Shown piece after piece: positions 25,337 to 34,785 of a DNA stretch of 64,000 nt. The position numbers and the translations under genes were made by a program. Under the pieces are notes generated by a model, which made no database searches, was not told the DNA's origin, and worked only from the letters and a program-made list of their open reading frames with translations. Positions within the stretch are counted from its first letter, which is position 1. The number at the start of each line of letters is the position of its first letter. This DNA comes from Acidimicrobiia bacterium. GTDB taxonomy: Bacteria; Actinomycetota; Acidimicrobiia; Acidimicrobiales; Bin134. The stretch is from positions 1 through 64,000 of the forward strand of contig JAJDUJ010000011.1 in assembly GCA_022826705.1 (NCBI GenBank). Direction: 5' to 3'.

Positions 25337-26754
25337 TGCTTCACCATGACGTGCTTGAGCTCGGTGTAGTGATCGAGGGCATATAGCGACATGTCTTTGC
25401 CGTAGCCCGACTGCTTGAAGCCGCCGTGGGGCATCTCCGAGATGATCGGGATGTGGTCGTTCACCCACACCGTGCCGAACCGCAGTCCCTTGGCCATGCG
25501 CATGGCCCGGCCCACGTCGTTGGTCCACACGCTGACGGCCAGCCCGTAGTCGCAGTCGTTGGCCCAGACCAGCGCCGTCTCCTCATCGGGTACTGCCTGC
25601 ACGGTGATGACCGGGCCGAACACCTCGCGCTGCACGATCTCCGACGCCTGGTCCACGCCGACCACCACTGAGGGCTGGTAGAAGTACCCCTCGCTGTCGC
25701 GCGGGCCACCCCCGATGGTGATCTCAGCGCCGGCTTCGGCCGCCCGGTCGACGTATCCAGACACCCGGTCTAGCTGCACGTCGGACACCAATGGGCCCAT
25801 TTCGGTGTCCTCATCGGTGGGGTCGCCGGTGACCACGGAGCCGGCGGCATCGGTGAGCTGGGCCACAAAGTCGTCGTGCACCTTGGACCCGGCAATCACC
25901 CGGCAAGGAGCGGTGCAGTCTTGGCCGGTGTTGTAGAAGCTGTTGTCGCGCAGATTGGCCACCACTGCTTCGATGTCGGCATCGTCGAACACGATCACCG
26001 GCGCTTTCCCCCCGAGCTCGAGATGCACCCGCTTGAGCGAGTCCGACGCCTCTTGGGCCACCGACTTCCCGGCGGCCACCGAACCGGTGAGCGACACCAT
26101 GGCCACGTCGGGGTGCTGCACCAGCGGCACTCCGGCGGCTTGGCCCTGGCCGCACACCACATTGAAGACCCCGGGAGGAAGCACGTCCTGGAGCAATTCA
26201 GCCAGCCGCAGCGTGGTGTAGGGGGTTAGCTCGGAGGGCTTCAACACCACCGTGTTGCCGACCGCCAGCGGCGGGCCGAGCTTCCAAGTCGCCATGAACA
26301 GCGGGTAGTTCCACGGGGCAATGGAGCCCACCACCCCGATGGGGTCGCGGCGCACCATCGAGGTGTAACCCTCGAGGTACTCACCAGCGGCCTTGCCGTC
26401 GAGGAAGCGCCCCGCGGAGGCGAAGAACCGCCAGTTGTCGCACAGCTGGTCCATCTCGAATTCGATGATCGAAACCGGCTTGCCCACGTTCTCGCACTCG
26501 AGCTCAGACAGCTCGGCCACGTTCTCCTCAACAATGTCGGCCACCTTGTGGAGGATCTCGCTGCGCTCCCGGGGAGTCTTGGCCGACCACTCCGGGAAGG
26601 CTGCGGCCGCGGCCTGGACCGCGGCGTCAACATCGGCCGCCGAACTGGACGCCACCTCGCCGATCACCTTCCCGGTGGCCGGATTCACCACCTCATCGGT
26701 CGCCCCCTCAATCGCCGGCTGAAAATTCCCGTTGATGTAGTTGTCCGTCAGCAT
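25333..26754 (-). CDS. Gamma-aminobutyraldehyde dehydrogenase-like aldehyde dehydrogenase
   Basis: A 473-residue NAD(P)+-dependent aldehyde dehydrogenase; the ATG at 26754 ([11 protein letters not shown]) begins the conserved fold, and an alternative ATG lies 39 bases upstream at 26793. It contains [22 protein letters not shown], the catalytic glutamate in [11 protein letters not shown], and the nucleophilic Cys in [11 protein letters not shown], the form found in PatD-type gamma-aminobutyraldehyde dehydrogenases. It would oxidise the aldehyde from putrescine to GABA. First gene of the operon with the two amine oxidases; divergent from the aminotransferase gene. Confidence 0.9.
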   Translation of the reverse strand: MLTDNYINGNFQPAIEGATDEVVNPATGKVIGEVASSSAADVDAAVQAAAAAFPEWSAKTPRERSEILHKVADIVEENVAELSELECENVGKPVSIIEFEMDQLCDNWRFFASAGRFLDGKAAGEYLEGYTSMVRRDPIGVVGSIAPWNYPLFMATWKLGPPLAVGNTVVLKPSELTPYTTLRLAELLQDVLPPGVFNVVCGQGQAAGVPLVQHPDVAMVSLTGSVAAGKSVAQEASDSLKRVHLELGGKAPVIVFDDADIEAVVANLRDNSFYNTGQDCTAPCRVIAGSKVHDDFVAQLTDAAGSVVTGDPTDEDTEMGPLVSDVQLDRVSGYVDRAAEAGAEITIGGGPRDSEGYFYQPSVVVGVDQASEIVQREVFGPVITVQAVPDEETALVWANDCDYGLAVSVWTNDVGRAMRMAKGLRFGTVWVNDHIPIISEMPHGGFKQSGYGKDMSLYALDHYTELKHVMVKH

Positions 26755-26861
26755 GGTGCCGCTACCCCCGGTCCTCTTTGTTGCTTTGCTCATATTGCAG
26801 CACCAAACCCGCACAATCAAGCCCCTGTTTTGGCAAAAACTAGTTGTCGAATCGAAAATCA

Positions 26862-26876
26862 CAACCGAATCGGTTG
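26862..26876. promoter_or_regulatory. 15-bp palindrome between divergent polyamine genes (possible Lrp-type operator)
   Basis: CAACCGAATCGGTTG is a perfect 7-1-7 inverted repeat in the 182-bp gap between the aldehyde dehydrogenase and aminotransferase genes, within an AT-rich stretch suited to divergent promoters. An Lrp/AsnC regulator is encoded in the rightward operon, and 15-bp dyads of this type are usual for that family. The pairing is inferred, not shown. Confidence 0.5.
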
Positions 26877-26936
26877 CGCTAATAGCCTTTCTGGTGTTAA
26901 ATCGGTAATCACCAGCTGGAGTAGGGGGCACCATCG

Positions 26937-28301
26937 ATGCAGCACGACGATTTGGTCGCGTTGGCCGACCGCCACTTGTGGGGCCACTTCAGCAGCCTCG
27001 GCAGTGCGGTCGACCGCATGCGCATCATGGAGCGGGGAGACGGCTGCTACGTGTGGGATGCCAAAGGCAACCAATACCTCGACGGCTTGGCCGGCCTGTT
27101 CGTGTCCCAAGTGGGCCACGGGCGCGAGGAGTTGGCCGAGGCCGCCGGGCGACAGGCATCACAGCTCGGCTACTTCCCCATCTGGACCTACGCCCATCCT
27201 GGAGCAGTGGAGCTGGCCGCTCGTCTGGCGTCGTTCACGCCCGGTGACCTCAACCGGGTGTTCTTCACCAGCGGCGGCTCGGAGGCGGTGGAGTCGGCTT
27301 GGAAGCTCGCCCGCCAGTACTTCAAGGTCACCGGCCAGCCCGAACGGCACAAGGTGGTCAGCCGCGACCTCTCCTATCACGGCACGTCTTTGGGAGCGCT
27401 GTCGATCACCGGACTGAAGTCGATACGCGAGCCCTTCGAGCCGTTGGTGCCCGGCGTGACCCATGCGGCCAACACCAACCGCTACCGCTGCCAGATGTGC
27501 GCGGGCTTCGACGCCTGCACGCTGGCCTGTGCTGACGACATCGAACAGGCCATTTTGCGGGCCGGTCCCGAAACGGTGGCCGCGGTGTTCATCGAGCCGG
27601 TGCAGAACTCGGGAGGCTGCATCGTGCCGCCCGACGGGTACTTCGCCCAACTCCGCCAGATCTGCGACCGCTACGGGGTGCTGCTGGTGTCTGATGAGGT
27701 CATCTGCGCCTTCGGCCGACTGGGCAGCATGTTCGGTTCAGAGCGGCTCGACTACGTCCCCGACATCATCACCTGTGCCAAAGGGCTGACATCGGGCTAC
27801 GCGCCGATGGGGGCGATGATCGCCAGCGACCGATTGGCCGAGCCGTTCGTGGGCACCGACGAGTCGTTCCTGCACGGGTTCACATTCGCCGGGCATCCAG
27901 TGAGCTGCGCGGTGGCCATGGCCAACCTCGACGTATTCGAGAAAGAGCAACTCCTCGACCATGTGATGGCCAACGAAGCCGCCTTCCGGTCCGCCCTGGA
28001 AGACCTGTGTGATCTTCCCATCGTGGGGGAAGTCCGGGGCATGGGCTACTTCTACGGCATCGAGCTGGTGAAGGACCGTGACACCAAGGAATCGTTCACC
28101 GAGGAGGAATCCGAATCGCTGTTGCGGGGCTTTCTCACCAACCGCCTCCTCGACTTGGGCTTGATCTGCCGAGCCGACGACCGGGGCGAGCCGGTGATCC
28201 AGCTCTCCCCGCCGCTGATTGCCGGTCCCGACGAGTTCGACCGCATCAACCAAACACTGCGAACCGCACTCACCGAAGCCCAAGGACGGTTCAACCGATG
28301 A
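26937..28301 (+). CDS. Class III PLP aminotransferase, putrescine/omega-amino acid type
   Basis: A 454-residue fold-type I class III transaminase. The PLP lysine is K282 in [52 protein letters not shown] and [13 protein letters not shown] are further active-site motifs. Enzymes of this clade move the amino group of putrescine, cadaverine, beta-alanine or GABA to pyruvate or 2-oxoglutarate. Context favours a polyamine. An unusual feature is a cysteine cluster (C185, C188, C194, C198; C-x2-C-x5-C-x3-C) in a surface insertion, possibly a metal site. Coupled to the Lrp gene by ATGA. Confidence 0.92.
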   Translation: MQHDDLVALADRHLWGHFSSLGSAVDRMRIMERGDGCYVWDAKGNQYLDGLAGLFVSQVGHGREELAEAAGRQASQLGYFPIWTYAHPGAVELAARLASFTPGDLNRVFFTSGGSEAVESAWKLARQYFKVTGQPERHKVVSRDLSYHGTSLGALSITGLKSIREPFEPLVPGVTHAANTNRYRCQMCAGFDACTLACADDIEQAILRAGPETVAAVFIEPVQNSGGCIVPPDGYFAQLRQICDRYGVLLVSDEVICAFGRLGSMFGSERLDYVPDIITCAKGLTSGYAPMGAMIASDRLAEPFVGTDESFLHGFTFAGHPVSCAVAMANLDVFEKEQLLDHVMANEAAFRSALEDLCDLPIVGEVRGMGYFYGIELVKDRDTKESFTEEESESLLRGFLTNRLLDLGLICRADDRGEPVIQLSPPLIAGPDEFDRINQTLRTALTEAQGRFNR

Positions 28302-28756
28302 CCGCAGTATTCGACCTCGACGAAACCGACAAGGCCATCATCCGCGAGCTGCAAATCGACGGCCGCCTGCCCCACGCGCAGCTCGCGCCGCTGGTCGGGC
28401 TGTCGCAGGCCGCCACCCGTCAGCGGGTCAACCGGCTGATCGAGCGGGGAGTCATCCAGGTGGTGGCGGTGACCGATCCGGTGGCGCTGGGATTGGGCTA
28501 CCAGGCCCTGGTGGGAGTCACCGTGTCGGGTGATGCCCGGTGCGTGGCCGACGCCATCGCCGAGATCAGCGAGGCCGAGTACGTGATCATCGTGGCCGGG
28601 CGGTTCGACATCATCACCGAGATCGTGTGCGCCGACAGCGATGCCTTCATGTCGGTGGTCAACGACCGCATCCGGGCCATTCCCGGCGTGGTCACCCTGG
28701 AAACGCTGAACTATCTGCGACTGGTCAAGCAGACCTACAGCTGGGGCACCGGCTGA
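28298..28756 (+). CDS. Lrp/AsnC-family transcriptional regulator
   Basis: A 152-residue protein with an N-terminal HTH (DKAIIRELQIDGRLPHAQLA, GLSQAATRQRVNRLIERGVI) and a C-terminal RAM-type alpha/beta ligand domain (YQALVGVTVSGD, EYVIIVAGRFDIITEIV). Lrp proteins assemble as octamers and respond to amino acids or related metabolites. Its place in the aminotransferase-Pot operon suggests it senses a polyamine or amino-acid signal and controls the divergent promoters. The stop overlaps the next start (TGATG). Confidence 0.92.
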   Translation: MTAVFDLDETDKAIIRELQIDGRLPHAQLAPLVGLSQAATRQRVNRLIERGVIQVVAVTDPVALGLGYQALVGVTVSGDARCVADAIAEISEAEYVIIVAGRFDIITEIVCADSDAFMSVVNDRIRAIPGVVTLETLNYLRLVKQTYSWGTG

Positions 28757-29850
28757 TGAGCGATCGGGGGGATCATCAGGTGAGCGAGCAGATCGCCGCT
28801 GTGAAGCTCACCGCCATCACGAAGCGCTTCGGCTCGGTGGTGGCGGTGGACAACGTGGACCTGGAGATCGCCGACGGCGAGTTCTTCGCCCTGCTCGGGC
28901 CGTCGGGGTGCGGCAAGACCACCACCCTGCGCATGGTTGCCGGCCTGGAGTTCCCCACCGAGGGCAGCCTCAAGATCTTCGGCGACGAGGCTGGCACGCT
29001 CCCGCCCAACAGGCGCCCCGTGAACACCGTCTTCCAGGACTACGCCCTGTTCCCCCACATGACGGTGGAGGCCAACGTGGCGTTCGGTCTCAAGATGCAG
29101 CGGGTGGCCAAGCACGAGATCACCGGCCGAGTCCAAGAGGCCATCAGCCTGGTTCGCCTCGAGGGGTTGGAGCAGCGCCGGTCGCGGCAGCTTTCAGGGG
29201 GCCAGCGCCAGCGGGTCGCGCTGGCCCGGGCGCTGGTCAACCGGCCCAAGGTGCTGCTGCTCGACGAGCCGCTGGGCGCCCTCGATCTCAAGCTGCGCCA
29301 AGAAATGCAGGGCGAGCTCAAGGCGCTTCAGCGCGAGGTGGGCATCACCTTCGTGTTCGTCACCCACGACCAAGAAGAGGCCCTGACCATGGCCGACCGG
29401 ATCGGGGTGATGAACGAGGGCGAGCTCCTCCAGGTGGGAACCCCGGCGGAGATCTACGAGCACCCGGTGAATCGCTTCGTGGCCAACTTCATCGGCCAGA
29501 CGAACCTGCTCGATGCCTCTGTGGTGTCGAACGACACGGTGTGCCTGGCCAATGGGGTGCACATCCCCGGCAAGTCGGACCTCCTCGTCGGCACCCGGGT
29601 GGCGGTGTGCCTGCGACCGGAGCGGGCCGGGATGCATCCGCCCGAAGAGGTGCCCGCCGATCAGCAGTCCGTGGTCGGCCGCTTAGAGAGCGTGACCTAT
29701 CTGGGCAACGCCTTGGTGTACACGGTGGTGTTGGACTGGGTCCGGTTGGAGGTCCGCCGAGAGAACCAGCCCGGTGGCTACCGGCCCCACGTCGGCGAAG
29801 AAGTGGCGGTGTCGTGGACGCTCGACGCAATCTCGGTGGTGCGGGCATGA
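28756..29850 (+). CDS. potA: Polyamine ABC transporter ATP-binding protein (PotA-like)
   Basis: The ATG at 28756 overlaps the Lrp stop (TGATG) and is preferred over a longer shadow frame; product 364 residues. It has Walker A GPSGCGKTT, signature LSGGQRQR, Walker B VLLLDEPLGALD, switch His FVTHDQ and a C-terminal TOBE-like regulatory domain (VCLRPERAGM). This is the PotA-type ATPase of spermidine/putrescine importers. A GTG at 28781 is an alternative start. Confidence 0.93.
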   Translation: MSDRGDHQVSEQIAAVKLTAITKRFGSVVAVDNVDLEIADGEFFALLGPSGCGKTTTLRMVAGLEFPTEGSLKIFGDEAGTLPPNRRPVNTVFQDYALFPHMTVEANVAFGLKMQRVAKHEITGRVQEAISLVRLEGLEQRRSRQLSGGQRQRVALARALVNRPKVLLLDEPLGALDLKLRQEMQGELKALQREVGITFVFVTHDQEEALTMADRIGVMNEGELLQVGTPAEIYEHPVNRFVANFIGQTNLLDASVVSNDTVCLANGVHIPGKSDLLVGTRVAVCLRPERAGMHPPEEVPADQQSVVGRLESVTYLGNALVYTVVLDWVRLEVRRENQPGGYRPHVGEEVAVSWTLDAISVVRA

Positions 29851-30758
29851 CCATGGTGGCCGACCGGCCCGAGGGGCTCGAGGAAGCGTCCGTCGCCACT
29901 CCCGAGTTCGAGAAGGCCGCCGAGCGGGCCGCGTCTCGGCGGGGCTTCCTGCTTTCGCTCCCGGCCTACGCCTATCTGGTGCTGTTCTTCGCCGTCCCGC
30001 TGGGCATCGTGATGATGTACTCGTTCGCCACCCGGAACCGGTTCGGCGGGACCGACCTCTCGGGCTGGAACCTCAACGCCTACCGCAAGCTGGGCGAGCC
30101 CATCGTCCGGGACATCCTCTTCCGATCACTGTGGCTGGCCATCTTGACCACTTTGATCTGCCTGGTGGTGGCCTACCCGTTCGCCTACTTCATCGCCACC
30201 CGCACCCCCCTGATCCGCAACCTGATGCTCGTCTTCGTGATGATCCCGTTCTGGACCAACTTCTTGGTGCGCAACTACGCGTGGCGGGTGCTGTTGGGCA
30301 ACGACGGGCTGTTCACCAACATCTCCGAGGCCCTCGGCCTGGGAGAGCGGGAGCTGCTGTTCACCACCTCGGCCGTGGTGATCGGGCTGGTGTACGGGTT
30401 CTTGCCGTTCATGGTGCTGCCCCTATACGCGTCGATTGAGCGGATCGACCTCAGCCTGGTCGAGGCCAGCCGCGATCTCTACGCCTCAGGCTTCCAGACC
30501 TTCCGGCGGGTTCTGCTCCCGCTGTCGATGCCGGGGGTGATCGCCGGGTCGATCTTGGTGTTCGTTCCCAGCCTGGGCGCCTATGTGACTCCCGAGATAC
30601 TGGGAGGGGCCAAAACCACCCTGCTCGGCTCCTACATCGTGACCCAGTTCCTGACGGCGAGGAATTGGCCGGTGGGGGCGTCGCTGTCGTTCGTGCTGAT
30701 GGCGGTGATGCTGGTGGCCACCCTGGTGTACTTCCGAACCGGGGGCAGGAACCTATGA
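29847..30758 (+). CDS. potB: Polyamine ABC transporter permease (PotB-like)
   Basis: A 303-residue inner-membrane protein with about six helices and the coupling-helix EAA loop (VEASRDLYASGFQTFRRVLLP) that docks on the ATPase. The WTNFLVRNYAWRVLLG segment is typical of PotB/PotH permeases. ATG overlaps the PotA stop (ATGA). An N-terminal extension of about 35 hydrophilic residues precedes the first helix. Confidence 0.92.
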   Translation: MTMVADRPEGLEEASVATPEFEKAAERAASRRGFLLSLPAYAYLVLFFAVPLGIVMMYSFATRNRFGGTDLSGWNLNAYRKLGEPIVRDILFRSLWLAILTTLICLVVAYPFAYFIATRTPLIRNLMLVFVMIPFWTNFLVRNYAWRVLLGNDGLFTNISEALGLGERELLFTTSAVVIGLVYGFLPFMVLPLYASIERIDLSLVEASRDLYASGFQTFRRVLLPLSMPGVIAGSILVFVPSLGAYVTPEILGGAKTTLLGSYIVTQFLTARNWPVGASLSFVLMAVMLVATLVYFRTGGRNL

Positions 30759-31669
30759 GCAGCACGGTCCAGCCCCGGGGCACCACCAAGATCGCGCTTA
30801 CCGCCCACTCCTGGCTTGTATACCTGTTCTTCTTCGCCCCCATCTTCGTGCTGATCGTGTTCTCGTTCAGCGACGACAACAACGTGGGCCGGTGGGGCGG
30901 CTTCACGCTGGAGTGGTACCAAGACTTCGTCGAGCACAACCAACTCCAGAACGCGGTGTGGGTGTCGGTCCGGGTGGCCCTGCTCTCCACGGTCATCTCG
31001 GTAGTGCTGGGCACGCTGGCCGCTTTGGCCCTGGAGCGCTTCAAGTTCCGGGGCCGCAAGGTGTTCGACGCCCTGCTGTATCTCCCCATCATCATCCCCG
31101 ACGTGACCATGGCGGTGATGATGCTGCTGTTCTTCTCCGAGTTCTTCGACTTGCTCGACGCCTGGTTCGGCTTGGACCTCCAGAAGGGCCTCGGCTCCAT
31201 CACCATCAGCCACATCGCCTTCAACATCAGCTTCGTGTCGGTGGTGGTGCGGGCTCGACTGGCGGGCATGAGCGAGGTATTGGAGGAGGCCGCCCTCGAC
31301 CTCTACGCCACCCGGTGGAAGACGTTCCGCTATGTGACCTTACCCCAGATCGTGCCCGGAGTGGCGGGCGGGGCCCTGTTGGCCCTCACCCTTTCGCTTG
31401 ACGACGTGGTCATCACCCAGTTCGCCGCCGGCCCCGGCGCCACCACCCTCCCGGTGTTCGTGTTCGGCCTCATCCGCCGGGGGGTCACCCCGCTGATCAA
31501 CGCCACCTCGGTGCTCATGTTGGCCGCATCGGTCATCCTCGTGGCCCTGTCGCTGGCCTTCCAGCAGTTCAGCGGGCGCGGTGGGCGCCCGTCGCTGCGC
31601 GCCGCCCGCGAAGCCGTATCCGCTCCACCCAAAACCAACACCCAAATCAAAGAGGGGATAAACCAATGA
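30755..31669 (+). CDS. potC: Polyamine ABC transporter permease (PotC-like)
   Basis: Start at 30755 overlaps the PotB stop (ATGA); 304 residues. About six helices, EAA motif LEEAALDLYATRWKTFRYVTLP, and PotC/PotI features (LPIIIPDVTMAVMMLLFF, LSLDDVVITQF). It pairs with PotB to form the transmembrane pore. The C-terminus is a hydrophilic tail overlapping the next gene. Confidence 0.92.
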   Translation: MSSTVQPRGTTKIALTAHSWLVYLFFFAPIFVLIVFSFSDDNNVGRWGGFTLEWYQDFVEHNQLQNAVWVSVRVALLSTVISVVLGTLAALALERFKFRGRKVFDALLYLPIIIPDVTMAVMMLLFFSEFFDLLDAWFGLDLQKGLGSITISHIAFNISFVSVVVRARLAGMSEVLEEAALDLYATRWKTFRYVTLPQIVPGVAGGALLALTLSLDDVVITQFAAGPGATTLPVFVFGLIRRGVTPLINATSVLMLAASVILVALSLAFQQFSGRGGRPSLRAAREAVSAPPKTNTQIKEGINQ

Positions 31670-32769
31670 AAAATAGAAAACTGTTTTGGCTGCTCTCTGT
31701 GCTGCTGGCCTTGGCGCTGGTAGCCGCAGCGTGCGGCAATGATGACGATGACGGAGGTGGGATCGCCGACTGCGAAGTCAACGAGACCGACGGCAATCTA
31801 AACATCTTCAACTGGGCCGAGTACATCGACGAGGAGCAGCTCGCCGCGTTCTCAGACCAGTTCGATGTGAGCGTGACCATGGACGTCTACGACTCCAACG
31901 AGGCCATGCAGCCCATCGTGGCGGCCGGCAACTCGGGTTACGACCTGATCGTGCCGTCGGACTACATGGTGGCTATCCTCATCGCCGGCGGGACCGTCCA
32001 GCCGTTGAACAAGGACGCCATCCCCAACATCGCCAACATCTCGACCGATTTCCGGAACCTGATCTACGACCCGGCGGGCGACTACTCGGTTCCCTACCAG
32101 TGGGGCACCACCGGCATCGCGGTGGACACTGCCGTGGTGGGCACCGACTTCCCCCGGAGCTGGGGTCTGATCTTCGATCCGGCCATCGCCGATGAGCACA
32201 GCGGCTCGATCTCGCTGCTCAACGATCCCCGAGAGACGATCGGCGCAGCCCTCAAGTATCTGGGCTACTCGCTGAACTCCACCGACGAGGGCGAGCTGGA
32301 GGAGGCCACCGATCTGGTGGCCAGCGCCCGCGGCCGCCTGGCGGCGTTCAACACCGACTCGGCCGACGAGTTCCTCACCACCGGTGAGACGGTGATCGCC
32401 CACGGCTACTCGGGCGACATGTTCACCCAGTTCCTGGAGACTGACGACCCGTCGCGCTACGTGTACTTCGTGCCCGACGAGGGCGGCACTCGCTGGATTG
32501 ACAACATGGCGATTCCGTTCGACGCCGGCAGCCCGTGTACGGCCCACACGTTCATCAACTGGCTGCTCACCGCCGAACAGGGCGCTGCTCTGTCGAACTG
32601 GAACTACTACTCCACTCCCAATGCAGCCGCGTTCGGCGGGCTCGACGAAGACCTCCAGGACTTCCTCAGCACGCCTGGGGTGGCCCCGGTGGAGATCTTG
32701 GAGGAGATCCAGGACACCGGTGACTTCGAGGTGAAGTTCTCCGACGCCTTCATCGAGGCCAAGGGCTGA
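31666..32769 (+). CDS. potD: Polyamine-binding lipoprotein (PotD-like)
   Basis: A 367-residue lipoprotein with signal peptide, lipobox AAAC at Cys23 and an acidic Asp linker. The mature region begins LNIFNWAEYIDEEQL, the signature start of PotD/PotF polyamine receptors, and continues with VPSDYMVAIL, PYQWGTTGIAVD and WIDNMAIP. It delivers spermidine, putrescine or a related amine to the PotABC complex. Start coupled by ATGA with an AGGGGA ribosome-binding site. Confidence 0.92.
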   Translation: MKNRKLFWLLSVLLALALVAAACGNDDDDGGGIADCEVNETDGNLNIFNWAEYIDEEQLAAFSDQFDVSVTMDVYDSNEAMQPIVAAGNSGYDLIVPSDYMVAILIAGGTVQPLNKDAIPNIANISTDFRNLIYDPAGDYSVPYQWGTTGIAVDTAVVGTDFPRSWGLIFDPAIADEHSGSISLLNDPRETIGAALKYLGYSLNSTDEGELEEATDLVASARGRLAAFNTDSADEFLTTGETVIAHGYSGDMFTQFLETDDPSRYVYFVPDEGGTRWIDNMAIPFDAGSPCTAHTFINWLLTAEQGAALSNWNYYSTPNAAAFGGLDEDLQDFLSTPGVAPVEILEEIQDTGDFEVKFSDAFIEAKG

Positions 32770-32804
32770 TCGCCTCGGGCCATTAGGCGTACTGGAGTCC
32801 TAAG

Positions 32805-33755
32805 GTGGCAGACATGCCTCAACCCCTCGGGGGCAATCAGATGCCCCGCTTCGCGGGCATCGCCACCTTCATGCGGCTTCCCGGCCGGTCGGCGGCGGCC
32901 GATCTTGACGTCGCCGTCGTGGGCGTGCCGATCGACATCGGCACGTCCAACCGGCCGGGGGCTCGCTTCGGCCCGAGGGGAATCCGCAACGAGTCGGTGC
33001 TGATCCGGCCCTACAACATGGCCACGAGGGCGGCGCCGTTCGACAGCCTGCGCATCGACGACATCGGCGACGTGGCCACCAACCCCTACAACCTGGCCGA
33101 CGCGGTGAACCGCATCGAGGCCTTCTACGACGATCTGCTCCAGCACGATGTGATCACCGTGTCGATGGGGGGCGACCACACCATGGCCCTGCCCATTATG
33201 CGGGCCATGCGGAAAAAGCACGGCCCGCTGGGGCTGATCCACGTGGACGCCCACACTGACATCAACGACCACATGTTCGGCGAGGCCATCGCCCACGGCA
33301 CACCGTTTCGCCGGGCAGTGGAGGAAGGGCTGCTCGACACCCACCGGGTGGCTCAGATCGGGGTGCGGGGCACCGGCTATGCCGCCGACGACTTCGACTG
33401 GTCCCGCGAGCAGGGCTTCCGAGTGGTGCAGGTGGAGGAGTGCTGGAACCGATCGCTGGAACCGCTCATGGCCGAAGTGCGAGACAAGGTTGGAGGCGGC
33501 CCGGTGTATGTGAGCTTCGACATCGACGCCCTCGACCCCGCCTTCGCCCCCGGCACCGGCACCCCCGAGATCGGCGGACTGACCGCGCCCCAAGCCCTCG
33601 AGATCATCCGAGGCTGCCGGGGCCTCGACCTGGTCGGATGCGAACTGGTGGAAGTGGCCCCCATCTACGACCCCACCGGCGCTACCGCCCTAACCGCCGC
33701 CAACCTGCTGTTCGAAATGCTCTGCGTGCTCCCGGGGGTGCAGTACTCAGACTGA
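32805..33755 (+). CDS. speB: Agmatinase-type ureohydrolase
   Basis: A 316-residue member of the arginase/agmatinase family with both di-manganese motifs: GGDHTMALP, HVDAHTDIND and SFDIDALDPAFAPGTGTPE. Agmatinases convert agmatine to putrescine and urea; guanidinobutyrase and related ureohydrolases share these motifs. Position 35 bp after PotD suggests that an imported guanidino compound or agmatine enters the polyamine pathway here. The listed start is GTG; an ATG nine bases on (MPQPLGG) is equally possible. The gene ends 10 bp before a convergent lipoprotein gene. Confidence 0.88.
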   Translation: MADMPQPLGGNQMPRFAGIATFMRLPGRSAAADLDVAVVGVPIDIGTSNRPGARFGPRGIRNESVLIRPYNMATRAAPFDSLRIDDIGDVATNPYNLADAVNRIEAFYDDLLQHDVITVSMGGDHTMALPIMRAMRKKHGPLGLIHVDAHTDINDHMFGEAIAHGTPFRRAVEEGLLDTHRVAQIGVRGTGYAADDFDWSREQGFRVVQVEECWNRSLEPLMAEVRDKVGGGPVYVSFDIDALDPAFAPGTGTPEIGGLTAPQALEIIRGCRGLDLVGCELVEVAPIYDPTGATALTAANLLFEMLCVLPGVQYSD

Positions 33756-33765
33756 GCGAGCTCTT

Positions 33766-34686
33766 CTACTGGGTATCGGCCAGGGGGGCGGTGAAGGTGG
33801 TGGTCTCGGTGCCGTTCACGAAGACCGTGTAGGTCTGGCCGGGGGTGAGGGCATCGCCGAAGCGGATCACCTCTTCGACCACGACCCTTTCTGCGTCGCA
33901 GTCGATGGCCCATGGGGTAGGTGGCGGGACGGTGAGGGTGATGGTGGCGTGAATGTCTGAACCCCTGATCTCGAACGACTGGCTGCCCTGGCGGACGCAG
34001 TTCTCGATGGTGGACTGAAAGTGAGCCACCAGAATTATGACCTCGGGGTGGTACTCCACCACCTCGGCCCCGATCACCTCGACTTCTTCTTCCACATATT
34101 GGCGGGAGTTTTCCTCGTTCCACTCGCCAGTGGGGTCGGGCGGCGGCTGGACGATCACCAGAACCATGTCGACTCGGGTGGGGTTGCCCCGGGTGATCAC
34201 GTCGTAGGCGGTGTCGTTGATGAAGGCCAGACGGCCGTCGGACTCGGTGATCCGGGCTTGGATGGAATAGGTGTTTCGGGGGTTGATGTCGTCCTTGTTG
34301 TAGTGAACCTCAAACGAGATGGGCACCTGCCCCGGATTGGTGATGACCTGCTCGGCAATCAGCTCAGAGGCCACATCCATGAGAGACGTGTCTCGAAGCT
34401 GCACGGTGACAACCGCACCGGGAGATAGAGCGATCCGCTCTCGGTAGGTGACCGTGCCCGTGACCGAGGCATTGGCGTCGGGGTCAACGGTGGGGGTTGC
34501 TACCGCGGTCGCTGATGTCGCCGTTTCGGGAGACGGTGGGGTGGTGCTAGAGGCCGTTGCATCCGGTTCAGCCCCCACCACGGCGATTTGCTCCTCATCT
34601 GCACCACCACCGCAGCCGGCGGCAAAGAGAAGAGCGAGCGCCAGACCGATGGTGGCGATCAGTTGAGTCGTGCGCTTGGCCTTCAT
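33766..34686 (-). CDS. Lipoprotein with YbaY/YscW-type domain
   Basis: A 306-residue lipoprotein: signal and lipobox ending FAAGC, then a Thr/Pro/Ala linker to about residue 72. Residues about 73-175 form a YbaY/YscW-like beta-sandwich (VTGTVTYRERIALSPGAVV, QVPISFEVHY, YSIQARI, GRLAFINDTAY). A further domain carries two Cys residues (ENCVRQG and AIDCDAE), probably a disulfide. Such lipoproteins are envelope factors of unclear function. Minus strand, convergent with the agmatinase gene. Confidence 0.75.
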   Translation of the reverse strand: MKAKRTTQLIATIGLALALLFAAGCGGGADEEQIAVVGAEPDATASSTTPPSPETATSATAVATPTVDPDANASVTGTVTYRERIALSPGAVVTVQLRDTSLMDVASELIAEQVITNPGQVPISFEVHYNKDDINPRNTYSIQARITESDGRLAFINDTAYDVITRGNPTRVDMVLVIVQPPPDPTGEWNEENSRQYVEEEVEVIGAEVVEYHPEVIILVAHFQSTIENCVRQGSQSFEIRGSDIHATITLTVPPPTPWAIDCDAERVVVEEVIRFGDALTPGQTYTVFVNGTETTTFTAPLADTQ

Positions 34687-34785
34687 CGGCGAACCTCGCT
34701 CTTGAGAAAGTCTACGGCTGGGTCGACGCCTCTTGGCTCGACCTCAAGAGATAAGACGAGGCAACCGCCTGCTCAGGTTCCCGGC

